Source: Streptosporangiaceae bacterium
GTDB taxonomy: Bacteria > Actinomycetota > Actinomycetes > Streptosporangiales > Streptosporangiaceae
Direction: 5' to 3'
NCBI GenBank assembly: GCA_019245115.1
Contig: JAFARZ010000222.1
Location: 1 to 60,291 of the forward strand
DNA: 60,291 nucleotides
The translations under genes were made by a program, and so were the position numbers. Below the pieces are notes generated by a model. It made no database searches and was not told the origin of the DNA. It was given only the letters and a program-made list of their open reading frames with translations. Shown one piece after another: positions 49,998 through 57,983 of this stretch (the first letter of the stretch is position 1; every line of letters starts with the position of its first letter).

Positions 49998-51578
49998 GTG
50001 TCAGCCACACCGGAAGCCAGGACGACGGGGGCGGCCGCCAGAGCCGTCGAGCGTCCCGGCAGCGCGCCACCGCGGCGGCTCGGGCTAGCGCTCGCCGTCA
50101 TCGCGACGGCGCAGTTGATGGTCGTGCTGGACGCGACCATCGTGAACGTCGCCCTGCCGCGCATTCAGGGCGCGCTGGGCTTCTCCGACAGCAATCTGGA
50201 ATGGATCGTCAACGCGTACGCGCTGACCTTCGGCGGCCTGCTGCTGCTCGGCGGGCGGGCCGGCGACCTGCTGGGCCGCCGCCGGGTCTTCATCACCGGC
50301 ATCCTGCTGTTTTCTGTCGCCTCATTGCTCGGCGGATTCGCCACCGATCAGGCCTGGCTGCTGACCGCGCGCGCGGTTCAGGGCGTGGGCGGGGCGCTGG
50401 CCGCGCCCACCGCGCTGTCGCTGATCGCGGTCACCTTCCCCGAGGGGCCGCCGCGCAACCGCGCGATGAGCGTCTACGCATCGGTGAGCGTGGCCGGCGC
50501 CGCCGTCGGCCTAGTCGTCGGCGGGCTGCTCACCACCTACGCTTCCTGGCGCTGGGTGCTGTTCGTCAACGTGCCGATCGGCATCCTGGTCGCCTTCTTC
50601 GCGCCTCGCGTTCTTGGCGAATCGGAACGCCGCCGCGGCCGCTTCGACCTGCCCGGCGCGATCACCGGCACGCTGGGTGTCGGGGCGCTGGTGTACGGCC
50701 TGACCAACGCCGCCACCACTCCGGATGGCATCTCGCACTGGGGTGACACCAAAGTCGTCGTGTCGCTGGTGGCCGCCGTCGTGTTGCTCGTGGCCTTCGC
50801 GGTCATCGAGATGCGCAGCGAGCATGCCCTGATGCCGATGCGGGTGCTGCGCAACCGGGACCGGTCCGGTACGTACCTGATCATGCTGATGGTCGGCACC
50901 GCGATGTTCGGGATGTTCTTCTTCCTGACCTACTTCGTGCAGAACGTCTGGCACTACAGCGCGATCAAGTCCGGCGTGTCGTACCTGCCGATGGTCGCCG
51001 CCGTCCTGATGGCCTCCGGTATGGGCGCACAACTCGTGCCGCGGATCGGCGCCCGGCCGATGCTGCTGGCCGGCTCGGTGGTCGGCACCGGCGGGCTGTT
51101 CTGGATGTCCCGGCTGACCGAGCACTCCTCATATGCCGGCGGCATGCTCGGGCCGAGCCTGGTGGCCGGGTTCGGGATGGGCCTGCTGTTCGTCCCGCTC
51201 TCGCTGGTCGGGATGTCAAAGGTGGCGGAGAAGGACACCGGAGTGGCGTCGTCGCTGCTCAACGTCGGGCAGCAGGTGGGCGGGTCGATCGGGCTCGCCG
51301 TGCTGGGCACGGTTGGCTGGAGCGCGGTGGCCAACAGCCTGCGGTCCCAGGCGGCCTCGGCCGCCGCCGCGGCGGCGAAGACCGGCCAGCACCTGTCCGC
51401 GGCGAAGCAGGCCGCGGCCCAGGCGGCCATGACCAATCACGCACTCGCGACCGGGTTCTCGAAGGGCTTCCTGGTCGCGGCCGGGATTTCGCTGCTCGGG
51501 CTGATCATCACGATCGTCGCGATCCGGGTTCGCAAGGAGGATCTGGCTGGCGTGAACCCGATGTCAGCGCCAAGCTGA
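49998..51578 (+). CDS. DHA2-family (EmrB/QacA-type) MFS drug exporter
   Basis: This 526-aa protein has 14 predicted membrane helices. DHA2 motifs are seen: LDATIVNVALPRIQ near 48-61, motif A GGRAGDLLGRRRVFI near 84-98 and motif C-like GAAVGLVVGGLLT near 171-183. The C-terminal loop before the last helix is Ala/Lys-rich. It exports hydrophobic compounds by proton antiport. GTG 49998 has GGGAG about six bases upstream. A strong terminator follows. Confidence 0.92.
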   Translation: MSATPEARTTGAAARAVERPGSAPPRRLGLALAVIATAQLMVVLDATIVNVALPRIQGALGFSDSNLEWIVNAYALTFGGLLLLGGRAGDLLGRRRVFITGILLFSVASLLGGFATDQAWLLTARAVQGVGGALAAPTALSLIAVTFPEGPPRNRAMSVYASVSVAGAAVGLVVGGLLTTYASWRWVLFVNVPIGILVAFFAPRVLGESERRRGRFDLPGAITGTLGVGALVYGLTNAATTPDGISHWGDTKVVVSLVAAVVLLVAFAVIEMRSEHALMPMRVLRNRDRSGTYLIMLMVGTAMFGMFFFLTYFVQNVWHYSAIKSGVSYLPMVAAVLMASGMGAQLVPRIGARPMLLAGSVVGTGGLFWMSRLTEHSSYAGGMLGPSLVAGFGMGLLFVPLSLVGMSKVAEKDTGVASSLLNVGQQVGGSIGLAVLGTVGWSAVANSLRSQAASAAAAAAKTGQHLSAAKQAAAQAAMTNHALATGFSKGFLVAAGISLLGLIITIVAIRVRKEDLAGVNPMSAPS

Positions 51579-51590
51579 CGTCACAATGCC

Positions 51591-51627
51591 ACGAAGCGGT
51601 CCCGGGTCCCGGCCGGGACCGCTTCGT
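51591..51627 (+). terminator. Rho-independent terminator after the exporter
   Basis: A perfect 15-bp stem (ACGAAGCGGTCCCGG / CCGGGACCGCTTCGT) with a 7-base loop is followed by ATTT. It begins 12 bp past the exporter stop codon. Confidence 0.75.
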
Positions 51628-51702
51628 ATTTGCGTGTCCGCAACTGTGCGAGTTGCGGGTGCCGGCGAGGTGCGCCACAGGCGTTCTGAGAAAATTGGGT
51701 TT

Positions 51703-52464
51703 ATGGTTTCGTCAATTCGCGATGCCCAGGTGCGCGCGTTCCTCAGTGAGGGGACGCGGACCGGGAAGTTGAGTTATCTCGGCGTTACCAACGGTCAGCC
51801 GCTGGTGGCGCCGGTGTGGTTCGTGCTCGAAGATGACTACCTGGTGTTCAACACGGGCAAGGCCACGGCAAAGGGACGGGCGCTGGCGCGCGATCCCCGG
51901 GCCGCGCTGTGCGTGGACCTGGAGCGGCCGCCATATGCGTTCGTGCAGGTCCAAGGCGAGGCGGAGATCTCCGAGGATCCGGCCGAACTGGTCAGGACCG
52001 CGACCGCCATCGCCGCGCGGTACATGGGGGCGGACCGGGCCGAGGAGTTCGGCAGGCGCAATGGGGTGCCGGGTGAGCTTGTGGTGCGCCTGCGGCCGGT
52101 CAAGGTCCTCGCGGCCTTCAACATGACGGGTTTATCCGTGTTTCCCTACCGCGCCAAGGCCTCGCTGCGCTCGGCCGGCTTGGGGCCACGGCGGGAACCG
52201 CCGCCCCTTCGGGACGGCAACCGCCGCGGTATTTCCCTCCGCGCCAAGGCCTCGCTGCGCTCGGCCGGCTTGGGGCCACGGCGGGAACCGCCGCCCCTTC
52301 GGGACGGCGACCGCCGCGGTATTTCCCTCCGCGCCAAGGCCTCGCTGCGCTCGGCCGGCTTGGGGCCACGGCGGGAACCGCCGCCCCTTCGGGACGGCGA
52401 CCGCCGCGGCGCTCGCTTCCGCTCGCTGGACGGTGGCTCTGTTACAGAACGTTGTGGGCGTTAA
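51703..52464 (+). CDS. PPOX-class F420/FMN-dependent enzyme with repeat-encoded tail
   Basis: Residues 1-142 form a complete split-barrel flavin/F420-binding protein: GKLSYLGVTNGQPLVAPVWF near 21-40, DPRAALCVDLERPP near 63-76 and RLRPVKVLAAFNMTG near 128-142. Family members are about 130-150 aa. The frame then runs ~110 codons through three tandem copies of repeat family A (RAKASLRSAGLGPRREPPP...) and stops at 52464. The natural stop was apparently displaced by the repeat insertion. The tail is Arg/Pro-rich and likely disordered. ATG 51703 begins the family's N-terminus; no ribosome-binding site is seen. The substrate is unknown. Confidence 0.75.
   Translation: MVSSIRDAQVRAFLSEGTRTGKLSYLGVTNGQPLVAPVWFVLEDDYLVFNTGKATAKGRALARDPRAALCVDLERPPYAFVQVQGEAEISEDPAELVRTATAIAARYMGADRAEEFGRRNGVPGELVVRLRPVKVLAAFNMTGLSVFPYRAKASLRSAGLGPRREPPPLRDGNRRGISLRAKASLRSAGLGPRREPPPLRDGDRRGISLRAKASLRSAGLGPRREPPPLRDGDRRGARFRSLDGGSVTERCGR
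52141..52430. repeat. Dispersed GC-rich repeat family A, three tandem copies
   Basis: Units start at 52141, 52232 and 52322 (91, 90 and about 100 bp). Copies 2 and 3 are identical except at the end; copy 1 has one extra A and GGCAACC instead of GGCGACC. Each includes GGCTTGGGGCCACGGCGGG and a GCCGCCCC-TTC-GGGACGGC hairpin. The 90-bp period keeps the reading frame open through the PPOX gene. Confidence 0.88.
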
Positions 52465-52486
52465 CAAAATATTATGTGTTTCTAAA

Positions 52487-52527
52487 AGATCATTGATCTC
52501 GCCGGTGCGGATGGTACGTATACGTAC
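52487..52527 (+). promoter_or_regulatory. Two palindromes upstream of the CBM2-like gene
   Basis: AGATCA-T-TGATCT (52487-52499) and GTACGTATACGTAC (52514-52527) are both perfect and lie in an AT-rich stretch. TTGATC (52493-52498) and TACGTA (52515-52520), 16 bp apart, could be a promoter overlapping both. They begin about 113 bp before the ATG. Confidence 0.45.
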
Positions 52528-52599
52528 GAAGAGGTCAACATCCCATCTGGGCTGGGAGACAGCGGATGAGCACCGCGTGTACCCCGGAATCGGGGCCCT

Positions 52600-53589
52600 A
52601 TGGCTAATCGCACGGCGGGGCGGCACCGCGACACGGGCCGTCGGCCACCGTCCCTGTTCGCCCGGGACTATCCGGGTGCTCGCGGCCCTTTCAATGAGTT
52701 CACGGACACCGCTCCGCTCAGGCTGGACGGCCCGCAGTTCGGCATCCAGCCGTTCGCCAGTCAGTCATTCGGGAACCAGTCATTCACGGGCCAGCCGTTC
52801 GGAGGCCAGCCGTTCGGGGGCCAGCCGTTCGGGGACCAGTCCTGGAGTCAGCCGGACCGGAGCCGAGCGGGCGGCGGGCAGCGGTCCGGCAGGCGGTCTG
52901 CCCGATGGCGGCCTGGCTGGTCGTGGTACAGGTTGCGGCGATCCGTTGGCGCGAGCCCGCTGACCCGGAGGCGTGCCCTCATCGTGGCCGGGACGGTCGG
53001 GCTGGCCGGCGTCGTCACGGCCGGGATCGTGGCCGGCTTCGGAGGTCAGGACTCCCCCGCGTCGCACCGCGACGAAAGCGCTGCCACGCCCGGTATCCCG
53101 CTGCCCGCGCTGGCGCCGCTACCGACCGCCGTGGCCGGCGGCCCGGGCAGACGACCGGCCAAGAAGCGCGCTCCGCTCCATCACCCGGTGGCCGCGACCC
53201 CGCCGAACCCGCAACCGCAGGGACCCGGGTCGGCACAGGCGCCCCCCACCCCGCGCGTGTCATCAAGCGCGGCAAGCCGGGGACCGACGATATCGGTGCG
53301 GTACCTCGTCCCCGGGCAATCGTTCGAGGGCTTCGAGGGCGAGGTCGTGGTCGTCAACAACGGGCAGGAACCGCTGTCGGGCTGGCAGATCGTCGTCGCG
53401 CTGGAAGGCGACACCGTGACTTCGGTCGAGAACGCGAGCGGATTCGTCAGCAACGGCATCCTGCTGATGCAGCCGAACGCCGGCGCCGCGGCTGTCCCGC
53501 CTGGCGGCACGCTGCGGGTCTTCTTCACCGCCGAAGGCACCCAGACCACACCGCTCGCCTGTGCTTTCAACGGAATCACGTGCGGGTGA
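52600..53589 (+). CDS. Membrane-anchored protein with CBM2-like C-terminal domain
   Basis: This is a 329-aa protein. The N-terminal cytoplasmic part has Gln/Phe/Gly repeats (QPFGG units, about 50-82). One membrane helix lies at about 125-146, then a Pro-rich stalk (about 160-225). The last ~100 residues resemble a family 2 carbohydrate-binding/cellulose-binding module: VRYLVPGQSFEGFEGEVVVVNN, SGWQIVVAL and a final AFNGITCG. It would display a carbohydrate-binding domain on the cell surface. No enzyme domain is present. It converges on the conservon genes. Confidence 0.72.
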   Translation: MANRTAGRHRDTGRRPPSLFARDYPGARGPFNEFTDTAPLRLDGPQFGIQPFASQSFGNQSFTGQPFGGQPFGGQPFGDQSWSQPDRSRAGGGQRSGRRSARWRPGWSWYRLRRSVGASPLTRRRALIVAGTVGLAGVVTAGIVAGFGGQDSPASHRDESAATPGIPLPALAPLPTAVAGGPGRRPAKKRAPLHHPVAATPPNPQPQGPGSAQAPPTPRVSSSAASRGPTISVRYLVPGQSFEGFEGEVVVVNNGQEPLSGWQIVVALEGDTVTSVENASGFVSNGILLMQPNAGAAAVPPGGTLRVFFTAEGTQTTPLACAFNGITCG

Positions 53590-53599
53590 ATCCTCGCGG

Positions 53600-53691
53600 G
53601 TCATGATCATGGGTCGCCGCGGGGGTGCGGGGGGACGGTTCCCCCCGCTCAAAGGCGGTAACTATTCCCGCAAACGACCCATGATCATGAC
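53600..53691. terminator. Convergent-gene terminator region with 17-bp inverted repeat
   Basis: Arms GTCATGATCATGGGTCG (53600-53616) and CGACCCATGATCATGAC (53675-53691) are perfect inverted repeats. Between them a perfect 9-bp hairpin GCGGGGGGA-CGGT-TCCCCCCGC (53627-53648) is a likely two-way terminator. The outer repeats could instead be a small mobile or binding element. Confidence 0.55.
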
Positions 53692-53702
53692 GTGGAGCAG
53701 TC

Positions 53703-53757
53703 ATGGGCGGGCGGCGAGCGTGCCGCCGACGGGCGGCGAGCGCGCTGCCGACGGGCG
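53703..53757. repeat. Short tandem repeat GGGCGGCGAGCG...
   Basis: Two to three imperfect units of about 24 bp (GGGCGGCGAGCGTGCCGCCGAC) end at the DUF742 stop codon. Confidence 0.5.
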
Positions 53758-53761
53758 GGCG

Positions 53762-54148
53762 TTACAGGGCGTTCAGGCCGTCCAGGACCTGCCTTAGCAG
53801 GCGTTTGTCGGTCAGCCTTCCCCGCACGGCCATCCGCTTCACGTCGATGAGGCCCTCGTTGAGCAGATCGCCGAGCAGCACCCGCACCACGCCGAGCGGG
53901 AGCCCGATGGCTGAGGCCAGGTCGGCCACGGTGATCGGGTGACGGCACAGATCCAGGATCTGGGTGCGCTCCGGACTGAAGGAAAAGGTGTCAGCCGCCT
54001 TGCCGCTGCGGGCGACCGTGTCGATCAGGTCGAGGTGCCGCTCCGCCGCCGGTCCCGCGGGCCGGGTGCGGCCGCCGGTCACCGTGTAGGGCCGGGCGAC
54101 CGGTCCGGAGTCCCAATCCATCCATCTGTCGTCGTCTTCGGAGTCCAT
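53762..54148 (-). CDS. DUF742 protein (conservon CvnC-like)
   Basis: This 128-aa protein has a winged-helix-like core (RTQILDLCRHPITVADLASAIGLPLGVVRVLLGDLLNEGLI, about 60-100), characteristic of DUF742. In Streptomyces conservons it is the third of four genes (cvnA-D) and interacts with the GTPase CvnD. Here no CvnD follows: the next feature is a repeat and a convergent gene. It starts nine bases after the roadblock gene. Confidence 0.9.
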   Translation of the reverse strand: MDSEDDDRWMDWDSGPVARPYTVTGGRTRPAGPAAERHLDLIDTVARSGKAADTFSFSPERTQILDLCRHPITVADLASAIGLPLGVVRVLLGDLLNEGLIDVKRMAVRGRLTDKRLLRQVLDGLNAL

Positions 54149-54157
54149 CGCGGCGGA

Positions 54158-54577
54158 TCACCGGGACGCTGTGTTCTGCGCCGGGAACCTCGGGTTGGCG
54201 ATCATGTGCTGGCCCACTCGCTTGACCAGAACGGCCATCTCGTAGGCGATCTGGCCCGCGTCGGCGTCCGACTCGGCCAGGACGGCCAGGCATGTGCCTT
54301 CGCCCGCTGAGGTGATGAACAACAGCGCGTCGTCCATCTCGATGATCACCTGGCGGACCTCACCGCCGGCGAACCGCTGACCCGCACCGCGGGCCAGGCT
54401 GTGGATTCCGGCCGTCAGGGCGGCCAGATGGTCAGCCTCGTCCGCGCTCAGGCCCGGCGAATTGCCCAGGGTCAGGCCGTCCGGCGACAGGATGACCGCC
54501 TGACGGACCCGGTCGACCTTCGAAACCAGCTGTTCCAGCAGCCAGTTCAGCTCTCCTGGCACCGATCCCCCTGTCAT
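54158..54577 (-). CDS. Roadblock/LC7 domain protein (conservon CvnB-like)
   Basis: This 139-aa protein has the roadblock/LC7 fold (LNWLLEQLVSKVDRVRQAVILSPDGLTLG near 10-38; GEGTCLAVLAESDADAGQIAYEM near 92-114). It is the MglB-like partner in conservons, normally regulating the GTPase. The ATG overlaps the kinase gene stop as ATGA. With the GTPase missing, its partner may be encoded elsewhere. Confidence 0.92.
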   Translation of the reverse strand: MTGGSVPGELNWLLEQLVSKVDRVRQAVILSPDGLTLGNSPGLSADEADHLAALTAGIHSLARGAGQRFAGGEVRQVIIEMDDALLFITSAGEGTCLAVLAESDADAGQIAYEMAVLVKRVGQHMIANPRFPAQNTASR

Positions 54578-57096
54578 CGCTGGACCCCGCCTTCGTCAGA
54601 GCGCGGGTTCTCGCCGGACCCGCCGCCGGACCCGCCTTCGGACTCGTCTGCCGTGGCCCGGCCGGTTCGCCATCCCTGCTGGATGGACGAGATCAGGGCG
54701 CGTGCCTGGTCGGCCGAACGCACCTCACCCGCGCCCCTGGCATGTGTGCCGGGGGCGTCACGCAGCTCAGGGGCCAGGCTGGCTTGCCGCAACCGGCGCG
54801 GCAAGTCCCCCGCAGAACCGGTCGGCTGGCCGGAATCCAGGCCGGAGCCGACGACATCGCGGGGCTCATCCGGTGCGGCGACCGAGCCGAACTCGAGACC
54901 CGGCCGACGGCGACCCGGGAACGCACCCGGGCCCGCAAACGCACCCGGACCCGGGAACCCACCCGGACCCGCAAACGCACCCGCATCCAGACCGGCGACC
55001 CCCGCCGCCGACGCAACCAGCGCCACCGGCGCCGCGCCGTTCGACCCCGCGGCCGCGGGAGTATCGTCTTCCGACACGACCAGCTCATGCGGCATCAGCA
55101 CGATGGCCGCCGTCCCGCCGTAAGCGGAAACGCGCAGCGCGACCTTGATCCCGTGCCGGGCAGCCAGCCGGCTGACCACGAACAGGCCGAGCTGGTCGCT
55201 GTTGGCCAGGTCGAACTCGGGCGGCCGGGCCAGCCGTTCGTTGAGGGCGGTCAGTAGGTCCTCGTGGATACCGAGCCCACGGTCCTCGATCTCCACGACA
55301 TAGCCCTTGGCCACCCGGCTCGCCCTCACCTGAACCCGGGTGTTCGGCGGCGAGTACAGGGTCGCGTTCTCGATCAGCTCGGCGAGCAGGTGCGTCACGT
55401 CGGCCACCGCAGCGCCGGGCATGAAATCACGCGACTCGGTGACCATGTCGACCCGGACGTAGTCCTCGATTTCGCCGATCGCACCACGCAGCACCTCGAC
55501 CAGGGGAACCGGCTGACGCCAGCCCCGTCCGGGCGCCGCGCCGGACAAGATGATCAGGCCCTCCGCCTGCCGCCGCATGCGGGTGGTCAGGTGGTCGAGC
55601 CGGAACAGCTGCGCCAGCGCCTCCGGATCCTGCGTGCCGTGCTCCATCTCGTCGAGCATCTTCAGCTGCCGCTGTAGCAGCGACTGGTTCCGCCGGGACA
55701 GGCTGCGGAACACGCTGCTGACGCCCTTGCGCAGCTGCGCCTGCCCGACGGCCGCCTCCACCGCCGTGTGCCGCACCGCGGAGAACGCGTCCGCGGTCTC
55801 GGTGACCTCACGGGTCCTGGTGCGCAGTGCCAGCGGCGGCGCCTCCGCGTCCACATCCACCTCCTCACCCTCGCCCAGCCGGCTCACCAGCGAAGGCAGC
55901 CGCTCTTCGGCCAGTTCACGCGCTGCCGAGCGCAGGCCGATCAGCTCACGGGCGATGCGGCCACCGAATCCGAGCAGCAGCAGGGCGGACACGATGACCG
56001 CGAGAAGACCGGCGCCGCCGACGAGGAACAGGCGGAGCAGGGTGACGTTACCGGCATGCGTGTCACCGCTGGTCACCGCCAGCCGGGCGGTGGTTTCGGC
56101 CTGGAGGTACGGGCCCATGAGCGCCTGGAGGCCGGACTGCCAGGCCTGCGCGCCTACCGGTAGCTTCGCTAGCGGGGCGGTCGCGACGATCTTGTCCTCC
56201 ATCGCCTTGAACTGCTGGTAGGCGGGCGAGGCGAAGACGGCGAGATAAGGATCGGCGTTCTGCTGCCAGTACACCGGTGTCTGACCGATCTGCTCCAGGA
56301 ACCGCTGGTCGTCGACTGCCTGTACGAACAGCTCGTGTTCGGCCGCGGGCATCCGGCCGCCCGAGACCAGCACGCCGCCCATCAGGGCGGCCTCCCGGCC
56401 GACGAATTCGAAGGCCTCGGCCTCGTCGCCGACCCCTTGGCTCTGCTGGTAGAACGGGATCGAGGCGTCGGGATTGGCCAGCGCGCCCAAGGAAAACGGG
56501 AACGACGCGCCGATGACGTCGTTGTAGGCCTGGAAGGTCGCGAGCGGCGCGACGGTGCCGGCATCGACCGCGGCGCGGATCCCGCGGAGCTCACCGACTT
56601 TGGCGAGAAACGCCGAAACCGCCGAGCGGGCCACCGCTGGCTCGGCACCGGACGCCTTGCCGGTGCCGACCCGGAAGGCAACGAGGGCGGCATCGGTCTG
56701 CTTGCGCTGCGCCGCCAGCCCGGCCTTGAGTTCACTAGCGGCGGCCTGGGCACGGACCAGGTCGGCCCGCGGTGCCGACCGCGGCAGCAGGCTCACCGCG
56801 CCCTGAGCGCTCTGCGCGGCGAAGCTTTCCGCGCGTTCGGAGTTCAGGTCCAGTAGCAGCGCCTGAGTGGGAGCGCCGATGTCGGAGTTGACCGTGTCGG
56901 AGTTGCGCTTGGCGAGGGCGCCCCCGACCGTGCTACTGGCGGCATAGGCCCACAGCGCTATCAGCGATAGCAGCGGGATGACCAGCAGGACGGTGAGCGT
57001 GGCACGAATAGGCCGCTGCCGACGCCGACGCGTACCGCCGGACAACCGGTGCTGACCGCCGCTCCTCGGCTCCTGCTCAACTGTTTCCGGACTCAT
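54574..57096 (-). CDS. NIT-domain sensor histidine kinase (conservon CvnA-like)
   Basis: This 840-aa membrane sensor has a first membrane helix at about 30-55. The nitrate/nitrite-sensing (NIT) ectodomain is about 65-345, the second helix is about 355-380, and a HAMP-like region follows. The HATPase domain (about 520-660) has NLLSPPNTR-like N-box residues (ELIENATLYSPPNTR) and DRGLGI; the G2 region (NSDQLGLFVVSRLA) is the divergent type of CvnA proteins. The last ~170 residues are a disordered Gly/Pro/Ala tail with GPGAFAGPGAF repeats. ATG 57096 is preferred to GTG 57120. Confidence 0.92.
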   Translation of the reverse strand: MSPETVEQEPRSGGQHRLSGGTRRRRQRPIRATLTVLLVIPLLSLIALWAYAASSTVGGALAKRNSDTVNSDIGAPTQALLLDLNSERAESFAAQSAQGAVSLLPRSAPRADLVRAQAAASELKAGLAAQRKQTDAALVAFRVGTGKASGAEPAVARSAVSAFLAKVGELRGIRAAVDAGTVAPLATFQAYNDVIGASFPFSLGALANPDASIPFYQQSQGVGDEAEAFEFVGREAALMGGVLVSGGRMPAAEHELFVQAVDDQRFLEQIGQTPVYWQQNADPYLAVFASPAYQQFKAMEDKIVATAPLAKLPVGAQAWQSGLQALMGPYLQAETTARLAVTSGDTHAGNVTLLRLFLVGGAGLLAVIVSALLLLGFGGRIARELIGLRSAARELAEERLPSLVSRLGEGEEVDVDAEAPPLALRTRTREVTETADAFSAVRHTAVEAAVGQAQLRKGVSSVFRSLSRRNQSLLQRQLKMLDEMEHGTQDPEALAQLFRLDHLTTRMRRQAEGLIILSGAAPGRGWRQPVPLVEVLRGAIGEIEDYVRVDMVTESRDFMPGAAVADVTHLLAELIENATLYSPPNTRVQVRASRVAKGYVVEIEDRGLGIHEDLLTALNERLARPPEFDLANSDQLGLFVVSRLAARHGIKVALRVSAYGGTAAIVLMPHELVVSEDDTPAAAGSNGAAPVALVASAAGVAGLDAGAFAGPGGFPGPGAFAGPGAFPGRRRPGLEFGSVAAPDEPRDVVGSGLDSGQPTGSAGDLPRRLRQASLAPELRDAPGTHARGAGEVRSADQARALISSIQQGWRTGRATADESEGGSGGGSGENPRSDEGGVQR

Positions 57097-57299
57097 CGCG
57101 TTCCCCCCCAAGGGGATCACCGGCAGCCTCGTTGATGATCATGCCGACGCTAGCACCAGGAAGTCCGCGATTACAGGAAAATTACCGACTTTTGCTACTT
57201 CCCCATCAATGTCCGAGAATGACCTTTTCATGGAACGGCTGTGGCGGGAGGTCCCGGATCCCAGCACGGCCCGGGAGGCGGCCCAGCGGGAGCGAGGGG

Positions 57300-57983
57300 C
57301 TACTGGGGCGTGAGAAACGCCACGAGATAGCCGACACCGAATGGGGCATCGGAGTAGAGAATGTCGGCGGCGAGTGGAAGCGGGCGCATCGCGCCGGCCA
57401 TCACCTGCCACGCGGGGCGGCCGGTGGCCAGGAGCTCGCGGGCGAGGGCGGGGCTGATCGCGAGCAGCGCGCCGAGGTCGCCGTGGCGAAGGGCCCGCTC
57501 GGTTTCCGCGTCGAAGGCCGCCGCCCGCTCGTCGTAGTAGCCGGGGGCCTGCACGCTGCGCCGGGCGCTGCCATCGCCCATGACCAGCAGGCCGACCCGC
57601 TCCGCGGATCCGCCGATCGCCGCGCCCAGCTCGGCGCAGCCGGCCGGCCCCTCGTACTCGGACACGCCCTGGAGGATGCGCGGCCCACGGTAGCCGACCT
57701 GGTCCAGGAGAAGCGCGCCCAGCCCCAGCGAGGGCGGCAGCGCCGGGTTTCCACCGGAACCCAGCGCGGGCGCGAAGACCGACAGGTCGAGACGGCTGCC
57801 CGGGTCCCATCGCCGGGTCTCGTCGGCCGGCCCGACCACCACGATCAGATCGGGGCGCGCGCCCACCAGGCGTTCGGTGGCCTCGGCGCACGCCTTCCGC
57901 AGTTCCGTTATGACCGGGTCGCGGCCGGTCAGCTCGCGGGCGAGCACCGGCGGCCAGGGGCACAGGCTGGCGGCGATGATCAC
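57300..57983 (-). CDS. Class III extradiol dioxygenase-like (LigB-like) protein
   Basis: This 227-aa protein begins MIIAASLCPWPPVLA and carries VVVGPADETRRWDP and LLVMGDGSARRS segments. They resemble LigB/MEMO-like class III extradiol dioxygenase relatives found as uncharacterised proteins in many actinobacteria. The His ligands of true dioxygenases are not clearly present, so activity is doubtful. GTG 57983 overlaps the folP2 stop as GTGA. It is the last gene of the gpgS-folP2 unit. Confidence 0.65.
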   Translation of the reverse strand: MIIAASLCPWPPVLARELTGRDPVITELRKACAEATERLVGARPDLIVVVGPADETRRWDPGSRLDLSVFAPALGSGGNPALPPSLGLGALLLDQVGYRGPRILQGVSEYEGPAGCAELGAAIGGSAERVGLLVMGDGSARRSVQAPGYYDERAAAFDAETERALRHGDLGALLAISPALARELLATGRPAWQVMAGAMRPLPLAADILYSDAPFGVGYLVAFLTPQ

